Positions 51,068-59,541 of a stretch of DNA of 64,000 bases are shown in pieces. Source of the DNA: Paracidovorax anthurii. GTDB lineage: Bacteria > Pseudomonadota > Gammaproteobacteria > Burkholderiales > Burkholderiaceae_C. The stretch covers positions 1 to 64,000 of the forward strand of contig NZ_QLTA01000017.1 of NCBI RefSeq assembly GCF_003269065.1. The letters run 5' to 3'. The translations under genes were made by a program, and so were the position numbers. Every line of letters begins with the position of its first letter. The first letter of the stretch is position 1. The notes below the pieces were generated by a model, which worked only from the letters and a program-made list of their open reading frames with translations, ran no database searches and was not told the origin of the DNA.

Positions 51068-52630
51068 TCAGACGGCCGATGCCTGGGCCGAGCCGTGGCG
51101 GGCGGAGCCGTCGGCACGCGGCAGGCCCTTCGCGTCGCACGGGTCGGGCGCCGTGGTGACGATGGAGTCCAGCGCCGGCTCCACGGGGGCGAGCCGGTCC
51201 AGCGCGGGACGCGGCCGCCGCAGCCCGTCGATGCCCGCGAAGGCCTGCTCCATGGCGCGGCCGACGGCCAGGGTGCCGAGGTCGTCCCGGAAGCGCCCCA
51301 CCACCTGCAGGCCGAAGGGCATGCCGCAGCCGTCGCGGCCGCAGGGCAGGCTGAGCGCGGGGTGCGTGGTGAGCGTGGTCACGTAGGTCAGCGCCAGCCA
51401 GCGGTAGTAGTTGGCCTGGGGCTCGCCGTTGATGTGGCTGGCGTACAGATCGGTCCAGGGGAACGGCGATACCGGCGTGGTCGGCGCGAGGATCACGTCG
51501 AACTCTTCGAAGGCCCGCTGGAAGCGCGCGAGGATGCGCGTCTGCTCGGCCTGCGCCCAGGCGCTGTCGAGCAGCGTCATGGTCGCGCCCATCTCGTAGT
51601 TGGCGCGGGTGTTGGGCCCCAGGCTGGCGGGGTCGCGCTCGTAGGCCTCGCGGGTGCCGGCCACGAAGGCCTCGGCGCGCAGCACGTCGAAGCAGCGGTG
51701 CACGTCGCCCAGGTCCAGCGAAAGGGCATCGCAGCTCTGGAACAGGTGGCGCATGGCGGCGATCTTCTGGCGGAAGACGGCACGGATGCCCTCGTCCACG
51801 GCGCAGGCGCCGAAGTCCTCGGTGTAGCCCACGCGCAGCCGGGACAGGTCCACCTCGGGCAGCGCCAGGAAGGCGCCGGGGTCCAGCGGGTAGCTGAGAG
51901 GGTCGCCGGCCGACATGCCCGCCGTGGCCGCGAGCTGCAGGCAGGCCTCTTCCACGGTGCGCCCCATGGGGCCCACGACGGAGATGGGCGTCCAGCCCAG
52001 CAGCTTGCGCGAGCTGGGCACCACGCCCGGCGAGGGCCGGAAGCCCACCACGCCGCACTTGGCGGCGGGAATGCGCAGCGAGCCGCCCGTGTCGGAGCCG
52101 GTGCACACGGGCAGCATGTCGCAGGCCAGCGCCGCCGCCGATCCGCCCGAGGAGCCGCCCGCGTTCAGGCGCGGATCGAAAGGGTTGCCGGTGGCACCCC
52201 AGACGGTATTGCGCGAATTGGCCCCCGCGCCCATCTCGGGGATGTTGGTCTTGCCCGTGACGATGGCGCCGGCCCGGCGCAGGCGCGCCACGAGCACGTT
52301 GTCCTCGGCGGGGATGTGCTCGCGGTAGATCTGCGAGCCGTAGGTGGTGAGCAGGCCCGCCGTGGCCTCCAGGTCCTTCACGCCCAGCGGCAGGCCGTGC
52401 AGCAGGCCCAGGGCGTCGCCACGCAGCACGGCCTGCTCGGCCGTGCGCGCCTCGGCGCGCGCGCGGTCGTAGCAGGTGGCGGTGATGGCGTTCACGTACG
52501 GGTTCACCGCCTCGATGCGGGCGATGCATGCCTCCAGCAGTTCGACGGGCGATATCTGGCGGGCGCCGATGCGGCGGCGCAGTTCGGGGGCGGTCAACTC
52601 GACCAGCGAGGAGGTGGCGGCAGAGGTCAT
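51068..52630 (-). CDS. Amidase-signature hydrolase
   Basis: 520 residues. The Ser-cisSer-Lys triad is intact: K85 in GVKDLEAT, S160 in LNAGGSSGGSAA and S184 in TGSDTGGSLRIPA. Hydrolyses a carboxamide or N-acyl bond in the cytosol. In this cluster it could release a D-amino acid from an amide or N-acyl form before oxidation or deamination; that is inference from context. Confidence 0.9.
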   Translation of the reverse strand: MTSAATSSLVELTAPELRRRIGARQISPVELLEACIARIEAVNPYVNAITATCYDRARAEARTAEQAVLRGDALGLLHGLPLGVKDLEATAGLLTTYGSQIYREHIPAEDNVLVARLRRAGAIVTGKTNIPEMGAGANSRNTVWGATGNPFDPRLNAGGSSGGSAAALACDMLPVCTGSDTGGSLRIPAAKCGVVGFRPSPGVVPSSRKLLGWTPISVVGPMGRTVEEACLQLAATAGMSAGDPLSYPLDPGAFLALPEVDLSRLRVGYTEDFGACAVDEGIRAVFRQKIAAMRHLFQSCDALSLDLGDVHRCFDVLRAEAFVAGTREAYERDPASLGPNTRANYEMGATMTLLDSAWAQAEQTRILARFQRAFEEFDVILAPTTPVSPFPWTDLYASHINGEPQANYYRWLALTYVTTLTTHPALSLPCGRDGCGMPFGLQVVGRFRDDLGTLAVGRAMEQAFAGIDGLRRPRPALDRLAPVEPALDSIVTTAPDPCDAKGLPRADGSARHGSAQASAV

Positions 52631-52709
52631 GGCGGGCGCCGTGCGGGGCGGCGTTGTCTCGGAATGGGAAGGCAGGAGGCCGGGCGCGCACGGCGCCCGG
52701 CCACGGCGG

Positions 52710-53693
52710 TCAGTCCGCCGTGATGGAGGCGCGCTGGGCCACGGCGCGCATGAGCGGCAATTCCTTGTCGATCAGCGCGGCCAGGGCCTTGGAGGAACCA
52801 TACGCGGGCTCGAAGCCGTTGGCCAGCAGCTTGTCGCGGGTTTCCGGGTCGGCCACCACCTGGGCCAGGGTGAGCTCCAGCCGCGACTTCACGCCCGGCG
52901 GCAGGCCGGCGGGGGCGACCACCGCGAGCCAGGTGTCCATGTCCATGCCGGGATAGCCGCTCTCGGCCAGCGTGGGCACGTTGGGCAGCAGGGCCGAGCG
53001 CTTGGCCGTGGTGACGGCGATGGCCTTGATCTTTCCGTCGCGCAGCTGCGGCAGCGCGGCCGACACGGTATCGACCGTGAACGGGATCTGCCCGCCCATC
53101 AGGTCCACCATGGCTGGCGCGCTGCCCTTGTAGGGCACGTGCTGGATCTTCAGGCCCGCCGCATTGAAGAACGCCTCGCCGGCGAACTGCGACGTGGTGC
53201 CGGCGCCGAAGGAGCCGTAGGAGTACTTGTTCGGCTCCGCCTTCACGAGCGAGACGAACTGCTTCACGTCCTTGGCCGGCGCGTCCTTGTTGGCCAGCAG
53301 GATCAGCCCCGTGCGGCCGGTGATGCCGATGGGCTCGAAGCTCTTGACCGGGTCGTAGGGCAGCTTGGGGCGCACGGCCGGGTTGACGGTGAAGGTCGTG
53401 CCCGAGCTCATGAGCAGCGTGTAGCCGTCCGGCGGGGCCTTGGCGACGTAGGTGGCGCCGATCACGGTGCCCGCGCCGGCGCGGTTGTCGATGACCACGC
53501 TCTGGCCGAGCTTGTCGCCCAGCTTCTTGCCGATGAGACGGCCCAGCACGTCGGTGGCGCCACCCGGAGGGAACGGGATCACCAGCGTGATGGGTTTGCT
53601 GGGGTAGACATCCTCCGCGAACGCCGGGGCGAGCGCGGCGGCTCCCAGGCTGCAGGCAATGGCGGACAACATCATCCTCTTGGCGCGGTTCAT
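52710..53693 (-). CDS. Bug/TctC-family periplasmic solute receptor
   Basis: 327 residues: signal peptide (about 1-26, ALAPAFAEDV), then the Bug fold with PSKPITLVIPFPPGGATDVLGR, GPKSF-like DPVKSFEPIGITG, SYGSFGAGTTSQFAGEAF and GMDMDTWLAVVAPAGLP. These receptors usually serve TctAB permeases or act as orphan sensors; no tctA or tctB gene lies nearby. Encoded between the D-serine ammonia-lyase and the amidase. Confidence 0.93.
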   Translation of the reverse strand: MNRAKRMMLSAIACSLGAAALAPAFAEDVYPSKPITLVIPFPPGGATDVLGRLIGKKLGDKLGQSVVIDNRAGAGTVIGATYVAKAPPDGYTLLMSSGTTFTVNPAVRPKLPYDPVKSFEPIGITGRTGLILLANKDAPAKDVKQFVSLVKAEPNKYSYGSFGAGTTSQFAGEAFFNAAGLKIQHVPYKGSAPAMVDLMGGQIPFTVDTVSAALPQLRDGKIKAIAVTTAKRSALLPNVPTLAESGYPGMDMDTWLAVVAPAGLPPGVKSRLELTLAQVVADPETRDKLLANGFEPAYGSSKALAALIDKELPLMRAVAQRASITAD

Positions 53694-53750
53694 GGCGATC
53701 TCTCCGGGAGTGGCGAAAGGGTCAAAGGGTCGGTGGTGGAAAACGCGCGG

Positions 53751-55121
53751 TCACCCGCTGGCGAGCATCGTACGGCCACGCTGCTCGAAACGGGCATGCT
53801 CGGCATCGGGCACGAACAGCCCGCCGGTGGTCCACACCAGATGGGTGGACCGGGCCAGATGGCGCTCCAGCCCGTGGGCGCGCAGCCAGGCGCGGCCCGC
53901 GTCCGTGCCGGTGAGCAGGGCCGGGCCGCCGAAGCCCGCCGCGGCCGAGGGCTCGATGCGCTCGCCCGTGGCATCGAGCATGCGCACGAGGTGCTCGAAG
54001 AGCGTGTCGTCGTGCACGGTGAACACCCCCGACAGCAGCGGCTTCATGAGCCGCGCGGCCAGCAGCGAGGCGCGCGGCACGGCCAGCCCGTCCGCCTCGG
54101 TGCGGTTGGTGAGGCCATGCTCATAGACGGAGGGGTGCGTGCCCTCGGGGGCCCGCATCTGCACCAGGAAGCACGGCGACTGCACGGGCTCCGCGAAGAA
54201 ACAATGCACGTGCGGCCCCAGCAACTGCCGCAGGCCGAAGGCAATGCCCGCCGGCGCGCCGCCCACGCCGCAGGGCAGGTACACGAAGAGCGGGTGCTCC
54301 GCGTCCACGGCGATGCGCTGCTGCGCGAACTGCTCCTGCAGGCGCAGCGCCGCGGCGCTGTAGCCCAGCAGCAGCGAGAGGGAGCGCTCGTCGTCCACGA
54401 AATGGCAGAACGGGTCCGCCGCCGCCTGCTGCCGGCCGGCCGCCACGGCACGCTCGTAGTCGCCCGCGTGCTCGACCACCTCCACGCCCCGGCGGCGCAG
54501 GCGCTCTTTTTTCCATCCCTTGGCGTCGGCGGACATGTGCACGACCGCCCGGAAGCCCAGGGCCGACGCCGCCACGCCGATGCTCAGGCCCAGGTTGCCC
54601 GTGGAGCCCACGGCCACCTGGTAGCGGCCGAACACCGCGCGGGCCGCGGGCTTGGCCAGCACGCGGTAATCGCCCCCGGGGACCACCAGCCCCTCGCGCA
54701 GGGCCAGCGCCTCGGCGAACTCCAGCACCTCGTGGATGCCGCCCCGCGCCTTGATGGAACCCGCCACCGGCAGGCCGTGGTCCGCCTTGATCCAGAGCCG
54801 GCCCCGCCCCGGCGGCAACCCCAGCGCCCCCGCCATGGCCTCGCCCGTCAGGATGGGTGACTCGATGGTGCCGCCCGTGCCCCGCAGTTCCGGAAACAGG
54901 TGGGCCAGCAGCCCCGCGAAGCGGCTGAAACGCGCCGCGGCCCCGTGCGTATCATCCAGACTAATGGTAATGGTGCGGCCCTCCGCCTCCATCGCCGGCG
55001 GCACCTCGGCCCGGCGCTGCGGGTTGAACCACAGGCAGGGCTCGGCCCGGCGCAGGGCGGTGTCCAGCGGAGATTCCTCGCGGGGCAGATCGATGAGAGG
55101 GAGCTGCAGGGTGTCTGACAT
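53751..55121 (-). CDS. dsdA: D-serine ammonia-lyase
   Basis: 456 residues (E. coli DsdA is about 442). Pyridoxal lysine K124 in [20 protein letters not shown], phosphate-binding [14 protein letters not shown], and the DsdA-type [21 protein letters not shown] and [16 protein letters not shown]. Converts D-serine to pyruvate and ammonia. First gene of the leftward cluster; its start is 91 bp from the divergent LysR gene, which is the arrangement of dsdA with its activator. ATG at 55121 ([15 protein letters not shown]). Confidence 0.93.
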   Translation of the reverse strand: MSDTLQLPLIDLPREESPLDTALRRAEPCLWFNPQRRAEVPPAMEAEGRTITISLDDTHGAAARFSRFAGLLAHLFPELRGTGGTIESPILTGEAMAGALGLPPGRGRLWIKADHGLPVAGSIKARGGIHEVLEFAEALALREGLVVPGGDYRVLAKPAARAVFGRYQVAVGSTGNLGLSIGVAASALGFRAVVHMSADAKGWKKERLRRRGVEVVEHAGDYERAVAAGRQQAAADPFCHFVDDERSLSLLLGYSAAALRLQEQFAQQRIAVDAEHPLFVYLPCGVGGAPAGIAFGLRQLLGPHVHCFFAEPVQSPCFLVQMRAPEGTHPSVYEHGLTNRTEADGLAVPRASLLAARLMKPLLSGVFTVHDDTLFEHLVRMLDATGERIEPSAAAGFGGPALLTGTDAGRAWLRAHGLERHLARSTHLVWTTGGLFVPDAEHARFEQRGRTMLASG

Positions 55122-55198
55122 AGCGTGGGGTGCAGGGTCTTTGGCTGCATTCTTGCCGCGCCCCCGTCCACCGCACAACGCATTTATATTGACGCCAG

Positions 55199-55215
55199 CA
55201 TTAGTTTCAATAATG
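55199..55215. promoter_or_regulatory. LysR-type operator overlapping the LysR start codon
   Basis: CATTAGTTTCAATAATG is a near-perfect palindrome (CATTA-N7-TAATG) with T-N11-A spacing. Its right arm contains the ATG of the LysR gene at 55213. Suited both to autorepression and to activation of dsdA on the other strand. Confidence 0.65.
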
Positions 55216-56175
55216 GATTCACGACTCTCCAATTCCGTGCTGGCCTGGCTGCGCTGTTTTGATGCGGCGGCCCGCCAGGGCAGCTTCACGCGGGCGGCGG
55301 CCGAGCTGTGCATCACCCAGGGCGCGGTGAGCCAGCAGGTCAAGCAGCTCGAACAATGGCTCGGCCGCCCGCTCTTTCTGCGCACGCCCCGCACCCTGGT
55401 GCCCACGCCCGAGGGCAAATGGCTCTCGGTGGTGCTGCGCGAGAGCTTCGATGCCATCGAGAGCACGTTGGCGCAGATGCGCCTGTCGGCCGATGCCCGG
55501 TCCGCGGCGACGCTGAGCTGCTCGCCCTCGTTCGCCATGCAGTGGCTCACGCCCCGGCTGGGGGGCTTCTTCCGCCAGCACCCCGACATCGGCCTGCGGG
55601 TGTTCGGCGAATTCCACCGCCTGGACCGCACCCGCATGGTGCGCGACGGCATCGAGGCCGCCGTGCGCTTCGACCCCGGCGGCTACACCGACCTGGACGC
55701 CACCCCCTTCCTCGACGAGTGGCTGATCCCCGTGGCCAGCCCCGGCTTCCTCGCGGCCCATCCGGACCTGCGGGAGCCCGCCGGGCTGCGGGCCGAATGG
55801 CTGCTGCACGACGGCAGCGCCTGGGAAGGCGCCGACACCTTCGAGGAATGGCAGCACTGGTTCGGCGCACTGCGGGTTCCGCCGCCGGCCTGGAGCGCGG
55901 GCCAGCAGTTCAACCTCTCTCAGTTGGCGGTCAGCGCCGCCGCCGCCGGCCAGGGCATCGCCATGGGCCGCGCGGCGCTGGTGCTGGAGGACGTGGCCGC
56001 CGGCCGGCTCGTGCCGCTCTTCGACCACAGCGTGCTCTCCCGCGCTGCGTACTCGTTCGTCACCGCCCCCCGGCCGGGCCCGGCCATGCAGCAGGTGCGC
56101 GACTGGCTGCTGGAGGAAGGCCGGCGTTTCCGGGAGCAGCGCAATGCCGTGCTGCCCGCGCCACTGCCTGCATAA
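55213..56175 (+). CDS. LysR-type regulator of the dsdA cluster (DsdC/GcvA-like)
   Basis: 320 residues: winged helix [42 protein letters not shown], and an effector domain of GcvA/DsdC type ([20 protein letters not shown]). Divergent from dsdA with 91 bp between starts. Probably activates the cluster in response to a D-amino acid. Confidence 0.92.
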   Translation: MDSRLSNSVLAWLRCFDAAARQGSFTRAAAELCITQGAVSQQVKQLEQWLGRPLFLRTPRTLVPTPEGKWLSVVLRESFDAIESTLAQMRLSADARSAATLSCSPSFAMQWLTPRLGGFFRQHPDIGLRVFGEFHRLDRTRMVRDGIEAAVRFDPGGYTDLDATPFLDEWLIPVASPGFLAAHPDLREPAGLRAEWLLHDGSAWEGADTFEEWQHWFGALRVPPPAWSAGQQFNLSQLAVSAAAAGQGIAMGRAALVLEDVAAGRLVPLFDHSVLSRAAYSFVTAPRPGPAMQQVRDWLLEEGRRFREQRNAVLPAPLPA

Positions 56176-56205
56176 TCCAGCCCGCAGGACAAAAAGCATC
56201 AATCA

Positions 56206-56231
56206 ATACTCTTTTTTAAGAAGAAGAGTAT
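56206..56231. promoter_or_regulatory. hipBA operator-like inverted repeat
   Basis: ATACTCTT (56206-56213) and AAGAGTAT (56224-56231) form an inverted repeat with a 10-nt spacer in a strikingly AT-rich patch, ending 11 bp before the antitoxin start. TATAAA at 56229 could be the -10. Suited to HipB/HipA autoregulation. Confidence 0.7.
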
Positions 56232-56241
56232 AAATATCATC

Positions 56242-56553
56242 ATGACCACGCCCTTGATCCACACCCTGGCTACCGCGCGCAAGGCCCGGGGCATGACCCA
56301 GGCCGAGCTGGCCGAGCGCGCCGGCCTCTCCCGCATGACCGTGCAGCGCACCGAGGGCGGCGACCTCGACCCGCGCTTTTCCACCCTGGCGGAAATGGCC
56401 CGCGTGCTGGGGCTGGAGGTGATCGCCGTCCCGGCCGCCCTGCGCGCCGAACTCGACGCCTTCGTCCAGTCCGGCGGCCGGTTCCTGGCGCAGCCCGCCG
56501 GCGCGGACGCCCCGCCCTCCATCGTGGACGGGCTGGGCCGCGACCCCGCCTGA
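56242..56553 (+). CDS. hipB: HipB-type antitoxin, XRE family
   Basis: 103 residues: helix-turn-helix KARGMTQAELAERAGLSRMTVQRTEGGDLDP at about 14-44, then a hydrophobic dimer region and a flexible tail ending DGLGRDPA. It lies 31 bp before hipA on the same strand, with an inverted repeat directly upstream. Neutralises HipA and represses the operon, by family. Confidence 0.85.
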   Translation: MTTPLIHTLATARKARGMTQAELAERAGLSRMTVQRTEGGDLDPRFSTLAEMARVLGLEVIAVPAALRAELDAFVQSGGRFLAQPAGADAPPSIVDGLGRDPA

Positions 56554-56584
56554 GCGGCCGCCACCGGACGCGACGGAGCCCGCG

Positions 56585-57922
56585 ATGCCCACCCCCGCCT
56601 CCACCGCCATCCGCTACCTGCGGCTCTACATGCACCTGCCCGCGCAGCCCGGCGGCGCGCCGGGGCCGCGCCGGGGCATCGGCTACCTGTCGCAGTACGG
56701 GGACATCCTGCGCATGTCGTTCGATGCCGACTACATCGCCGATCCGCAGCGGCCCCTGCTGTCGCTGAGCTACCAGGGCGAGAGCGAGGCGGCCACGCGC
56801 CAGATCCTGCAGTCGGCGCGCGATGCACGCCTCGTGCGCACCGATGGCCGCTGGCCGGCGTATTTCCAGAACCTGCTGCCCGAAGGCCACAACCGCGAGC
56901 GCCTGGCCCGCGAGCGCGGCTGCGGCCCCGACGACGAGTTCGAGCTGCTGGCCGCCGCCGGCCACGACCTCATGGGCGCACTGGAGGTCGAGCCCATGCC
57001 GCCACACGAGGGCGTGCCCGACGTGGTGCGCCACTGGCACACCACCCAGGGCCTGGACGTGCTGGAGCCCGGCTTCGTCGAATACCCCGTGGAGGACGCC
57101 GCCTCCCTGCCCGGCGTGGTGACCAAGTTCAGCGCGGTGCAGGACGGCCGGCGCTACACGGTGCACCGCAAGGGCCGCGCCGGCAGCGTGATCCTGAAGC
57201 TGCCCACCAGCACGCACCCCGATCTCGTCGCCAACGAGGCCACGGGCTACCGCCTGTGCGCCGCCCTCGGGCTGCACTGCGCCGAGGCCCGCGTGATCAC
57301 CCGCGCCGAGGCCGACCTGCCCGGGCACGTGCCTTTCGACGAGATCCTGGCCGTGCAGCGCTTCGACCACCTGCCCGGCGGCGGGCGCATCCACATGGAG
57401 GAGTTCAACCAGGCGCTCGGCTACGCGCCGCGCCAGAAGTACGGCCGCGGCATCGCACACGACTGGGCCACCATGCTGCGCGTGCTCGACCGCCTGAGCG
57501 CCGATCCCGTGCGAGACACGCGCGAGTTCCTGGCCCGCATGGTGGCCTTCATCCTCATGGGCAACACCGACGCCCACCTCAAGAACTGGGCCCTGCTCTA
57601 CCCCGACGGCCGCACGCCCCGGCTCGCGCCGCTCTACGACCCGGTGTGCGTAGCGGCCTTCTTCGACGGCCTGCCCGAGCACCAGTACGCGGTGAACCGC
57701 GCCATCGACCGCACCCAGAGGGCCTTCACCTGGGACGACCTGCGCGCGCTGCTGGCCTCGGCCGGCCTGCTGCGCGTGCCGCGGCACGTGGCGCTGCTCA
57801 AGGAACGGGTGGCCGAGGCGCAGGCCGGGTGGCCGGCGCTCCTGGAGGCCGCGCCGGCCCCGGTGCGCACGAGCGTGCTGGAACGCCTGCGGGGCGGCGT
57901 GGCACTGGCCGCCGGGCATTGA
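56585..57922 (+). CDS. hipA: HipA-family serine/threonine kinase toxin
   Basis: 445 residues. Catalytic loop FILMGNTDAHLKNWALLY with D329, metal-binding D352 in PLYDPVC (spacing 23, as in E. coli HipA), and a phosphate-loop-like KFSAVQDGRRYTVH. N-terminal HipA domain about 20-115. E. coli HipA phosphorylates glutamyl-tRNA synthetase; the target here may differ. All catalytic residues are present, so the toxin looks active. Confidence 0.9.
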   Translation: MPTPASTAIRYLRLYMHLPAQPGGAPGPRRGIGYLSQYGDILRMSFDADYIADPQRPLLSLSYQGESEAATRQILQSARDARLVRTDGRWPAYFQNLLPEGHNRERLARERGCGPDDEFELLAAAGHDLMGALEVEPMPPHEGVPDVVRHWHTTQGLDVLEPGFVEYPVEDAASLPGVVTKFSAVQDGRRYTVHRKGRAGSVILKLPTSTHPDLVANEATGYRLCAALGLHCAEARVITRAEADLPGHVPFDEILAVQRFDHLPGGGRIHMEEFNQALGYAPRQKYGRGIAHDWATMLRVLDRLSADPVRDTREFLARMVAFILMGNTDAHLKNWALLYPDGRTPRLAPLYDPVCVAAFFDGLPEHQYAVNRAIDRTQRAFTWDDLRALLASAGLLRVPRHVALLKERVAEAQAGWPALLEAAPAPVRTSVLERLRGGVALAAGH

Positions 57923-57930
57923 GGCGCCCG

Positions 57931-57954
57931 GCCGGCCCTCTCGCGAAGGCCGGC
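57931..57954 (+). terminator. GC hairpin after hipA
   Basis: GCCGGCC (57931-57937) pairs with GGCCGGC (57948-57954). No U-run. A weak candidate, placed 9 bp after the hipA stop. Confidence 0.35.
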
Positions 57955-58081
57955 ACAGAAAGATACAACTGCGCTCCGGCGCCCTTCCTAGAATCGCGAC
58001 CGCCCCGATTCCGGGCCAGCCCATGCACCCGGTGCCACTCGGCACCGCCCCTCTCTCCCCTCTCCCCCCGTCTCCCCGCCC

Positions 58082-58462
58082 ATGCCCTACGTCTACGACA
58101 AGCCCAAGACCCTGGAAGACCTGCCCACGGTAGGCAACAAGCAATGCGTTGCCCTCGTCAAGATGTATGCCAAGGCCCCACCCTCGTCGCTCTGGAAGGA
58201 AGGCGCCGCCGTCAAGGGCAACACGCTGCTGCGCGAGGGAACCGCCATCGCCACCTTCGTCAATGGCCGCTATCCCAACCAGGCCTCCGGCAACCACGCG
58301 GCGCTGTACGTGGGGCAGGACGCCAGCGGCATCTTCGTGATCGACCAGTGGTCCAAGAGCGGCAAGATCCAGTCGCGCAAGCTGCCGTTCCTCGGCAAGG
58401 GCAAGAACGGGAACTGGGTCGATCCCAGCAACAACGGCGACGCCTTTTCCGTCGTGGAGTGA
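58082..58462 (+). CDS. BPSL0067-type amidase, candidate Tae2-like effector
   Basis: 126 residues. A NlpC/P60-like papain fold is suggested by QCVALVKMYA (C22) and the His strand GNHAALYVGQ (H72), followed by FVIDQWSKSG. This is the BPSL0067 family, which I associate with type VI amidase effectors that cleave peptidoglycan peptides. No signal peptide. Two bases separate it from the next gene, an exported protein. No Shine-Dalgarno is visible: the leader is a pyrimidine tract (about 58047-58081), and TAGAAT at 57989 is a possible -10. No type VI genes are in the window. Confidence 0.75.
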   Translation: MPYVYDKPKTLEDLPTVGNKQCVALVKMYAKAPPSSLWKEGAAVKGNTLLREGTAIATFVNGRYPNQASGNHAALYVGQDASGIFVIDQWSKSGKIQSRKLPFLGKGKNGNWVDPSNNGDAFSVVE

Positions 58463-58464
58463 CC

Positions 58465-58950
58465 ATGCCCCTGCCCCTCCTTCCCCCCCGTGCGCGCTCC
58501 CTCCATCGGCCAGGCGTGCTCGCCGCAGCCGCCCTGGGCATGGCACTGTCCGCCCAGGCCTCCCTGGCTTCAGTGGGGGCCGGGCCCGCCCTGGAATGCC
58601 CCGCGCAACTGCAAGTGCAGCAGATCGCGGAGCCGGCCACCGATGGCTGGCAGTCGAGCGGGAGCCGGAAAGCCCATCCCCTGGTGGGCCTGGCCTTCTT
58701 CGCGGGGCCGCCCGAGCAGAAGGCGCAACTCGCCCCCACCCGGGAGCGGGCCAAAGGCAAGACCCCCAGCGCCACCTGGGTGCTCGAACGCCGGGACGAG
58801 CCCTACTGGGTGGCCTGCGAATACGGCGGCACGACGGCCATCGCCGCGCGCGCGCTCGCTCAGAACGTCACCGCCTGCACCGTGGAATACGACCCCCGTT
58901 TCTCGACCCCCGTGCTGAAACGGTGGAGCTGCCAGTACGGCACCCCGTGA
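58465..58950 (+). CDS. Exported STY0301-like protein, candidate immunity factor
   Basis: 161 residues: signal peptide about 1-34 (GVLAAAALGMALSAQASLA), then a small domain with four cysteines (ECPAQ, VACEYG, TACTVEY, SCQYG), probably two disulfides in the periplasm. It resembles the STY0301 family. Directly coupled to the amidase gene, which is the usual arrangement of a periplasm-acting effector and its periplasmic immunity protein. Confidence 0.7.
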   Translation: MPLPLLPPRARSLHRPGVLAAAALGMALSAQASLASVGAGPALECPAQLQVQQIAEPATDGWQSSGSRKAHPLVGLAFFAGPPEQKAQLAPTRERAKGKTPSATWVLERRDEPYWVACEYGGTTAIAARALAQNVTACTVEYDPRFSTPVLKRWSCQYGTP

Positions 58951-59008
58951 GCCGCGGAGGACGGCGCGAAATCCGACCAGGATGGTTCGCCGCTCGATTG
59001 CTTCGAAA

Positions 59009-59056
59009 AAGATAGCAAACTCTCCAGAAAATACAGCGACATGGATCGGCTTTCAT
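59009..59056 (+). repeat. Dispersed two-box repeat, copy 3
   Basis: AAGATAGCAAAC at 59009 and AGCGACATGGATCGGCTTTC at 59035, matching copy 2 at 30955 in order and spacing. It lies in the 591-bp gap 58951-59541, which holds this copy, a FAH-hydrolase remnant, a hairpin repeat and copy 4, and no intact gene. Confidence 0.55.
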
Positions 59057-59262
59057 CCTGAAAACCGATCCGGTGGCGAAACCAGCGCCTGCCCAGGCCC
59101 TCCAGGCCTGCCTGCGGCCGCGCGGGCGGCGCTCGGGGCAGGGATCAGCCCTTGCACGCACTCCAGCCGCGGCGCGCCCAGACCCGTGGCGCCCAGCCGC
59201 ACCACGTCGCCCGCCCGCAGGAAGCGCGGCCCGGCCTTGCGGCCCAGGCCCACGCCGATCGG
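59053..59262 (-). pseudogene. C-terminal remnant of a fumarylacetoacetate-hydrolase-family gene
   Basis: Reading leftwards from about 59262: IGVGLGRKAGPRFLRAGDVV, then RLGATGLGAPRLECVQG. This matches the conserved C-terminus of FAH-family enzymes (gGVGmgrkPprfLkpGDvVrlgieGLG). The rest of the gene is absent: the match ends exactly where the hairpin repeat at 59259-59358 begins, so an insertion or deletion at the repeat removed it. The frame then runs into an unrelated tail before a stop at 59053. Confidence 0.6.
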
Positions 59263-59358
59263 GATGAAGGGATGCCGCGGATGCGCCGCATGGGCTGGTG
59301 CCCATGGCGACCGCCGGGGCGTCCCATCGCCCGATTCCACGCCACCCTGGAGGGCAAG
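59259..59358. repeat. Hairpin repeat, second copy of the MITE core
   Basis: About 97 bp alignable with 61956-62054 inside the MITE-like element (about three quarters identical by eye). Shared landmarks are GGATGCGCCGCATGGGCT, TGCCCATG, GGCGTCC and ATCGCCCGATT. It folds around CATGGGC/GCCCATG. The terminal inverted repeats of the other copy are not seen here. Confidence 0.65.
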
Positions 59359-59456
59359 GGCCTTTTCGCCAAGGGCCGCGCAGGAACGTCCCCGGGAGCG
59401 TTGCCGACCGGTACGATGCGCGGCAGCCCCATGCCCGGCCCTGGCCTGGCCCATGC

Positions 59457-59517
59457 CGCTATGTTTTCAGGAGCAATGTATGCAGCATTTGCGACGACAT
59501 GCGGCGGTTTTTCTTTC
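59457..59517 (+). repeat. Dispersed two-box repeat, copy 4 (before chrA)
   Basis: CGCTATGTTTTCAGGAGCAA at 59457 and GCGACGACATGCGGCGGTTT at 59491; box A closely matches copy 1 before folD. It ends about 25 bp before the chromate transporter start, so it probably lies in that gene's leader. Confidence 0.6.
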
Positions 59518-59541
59518 CATTGCGCTCTCCACACCGTTTCC

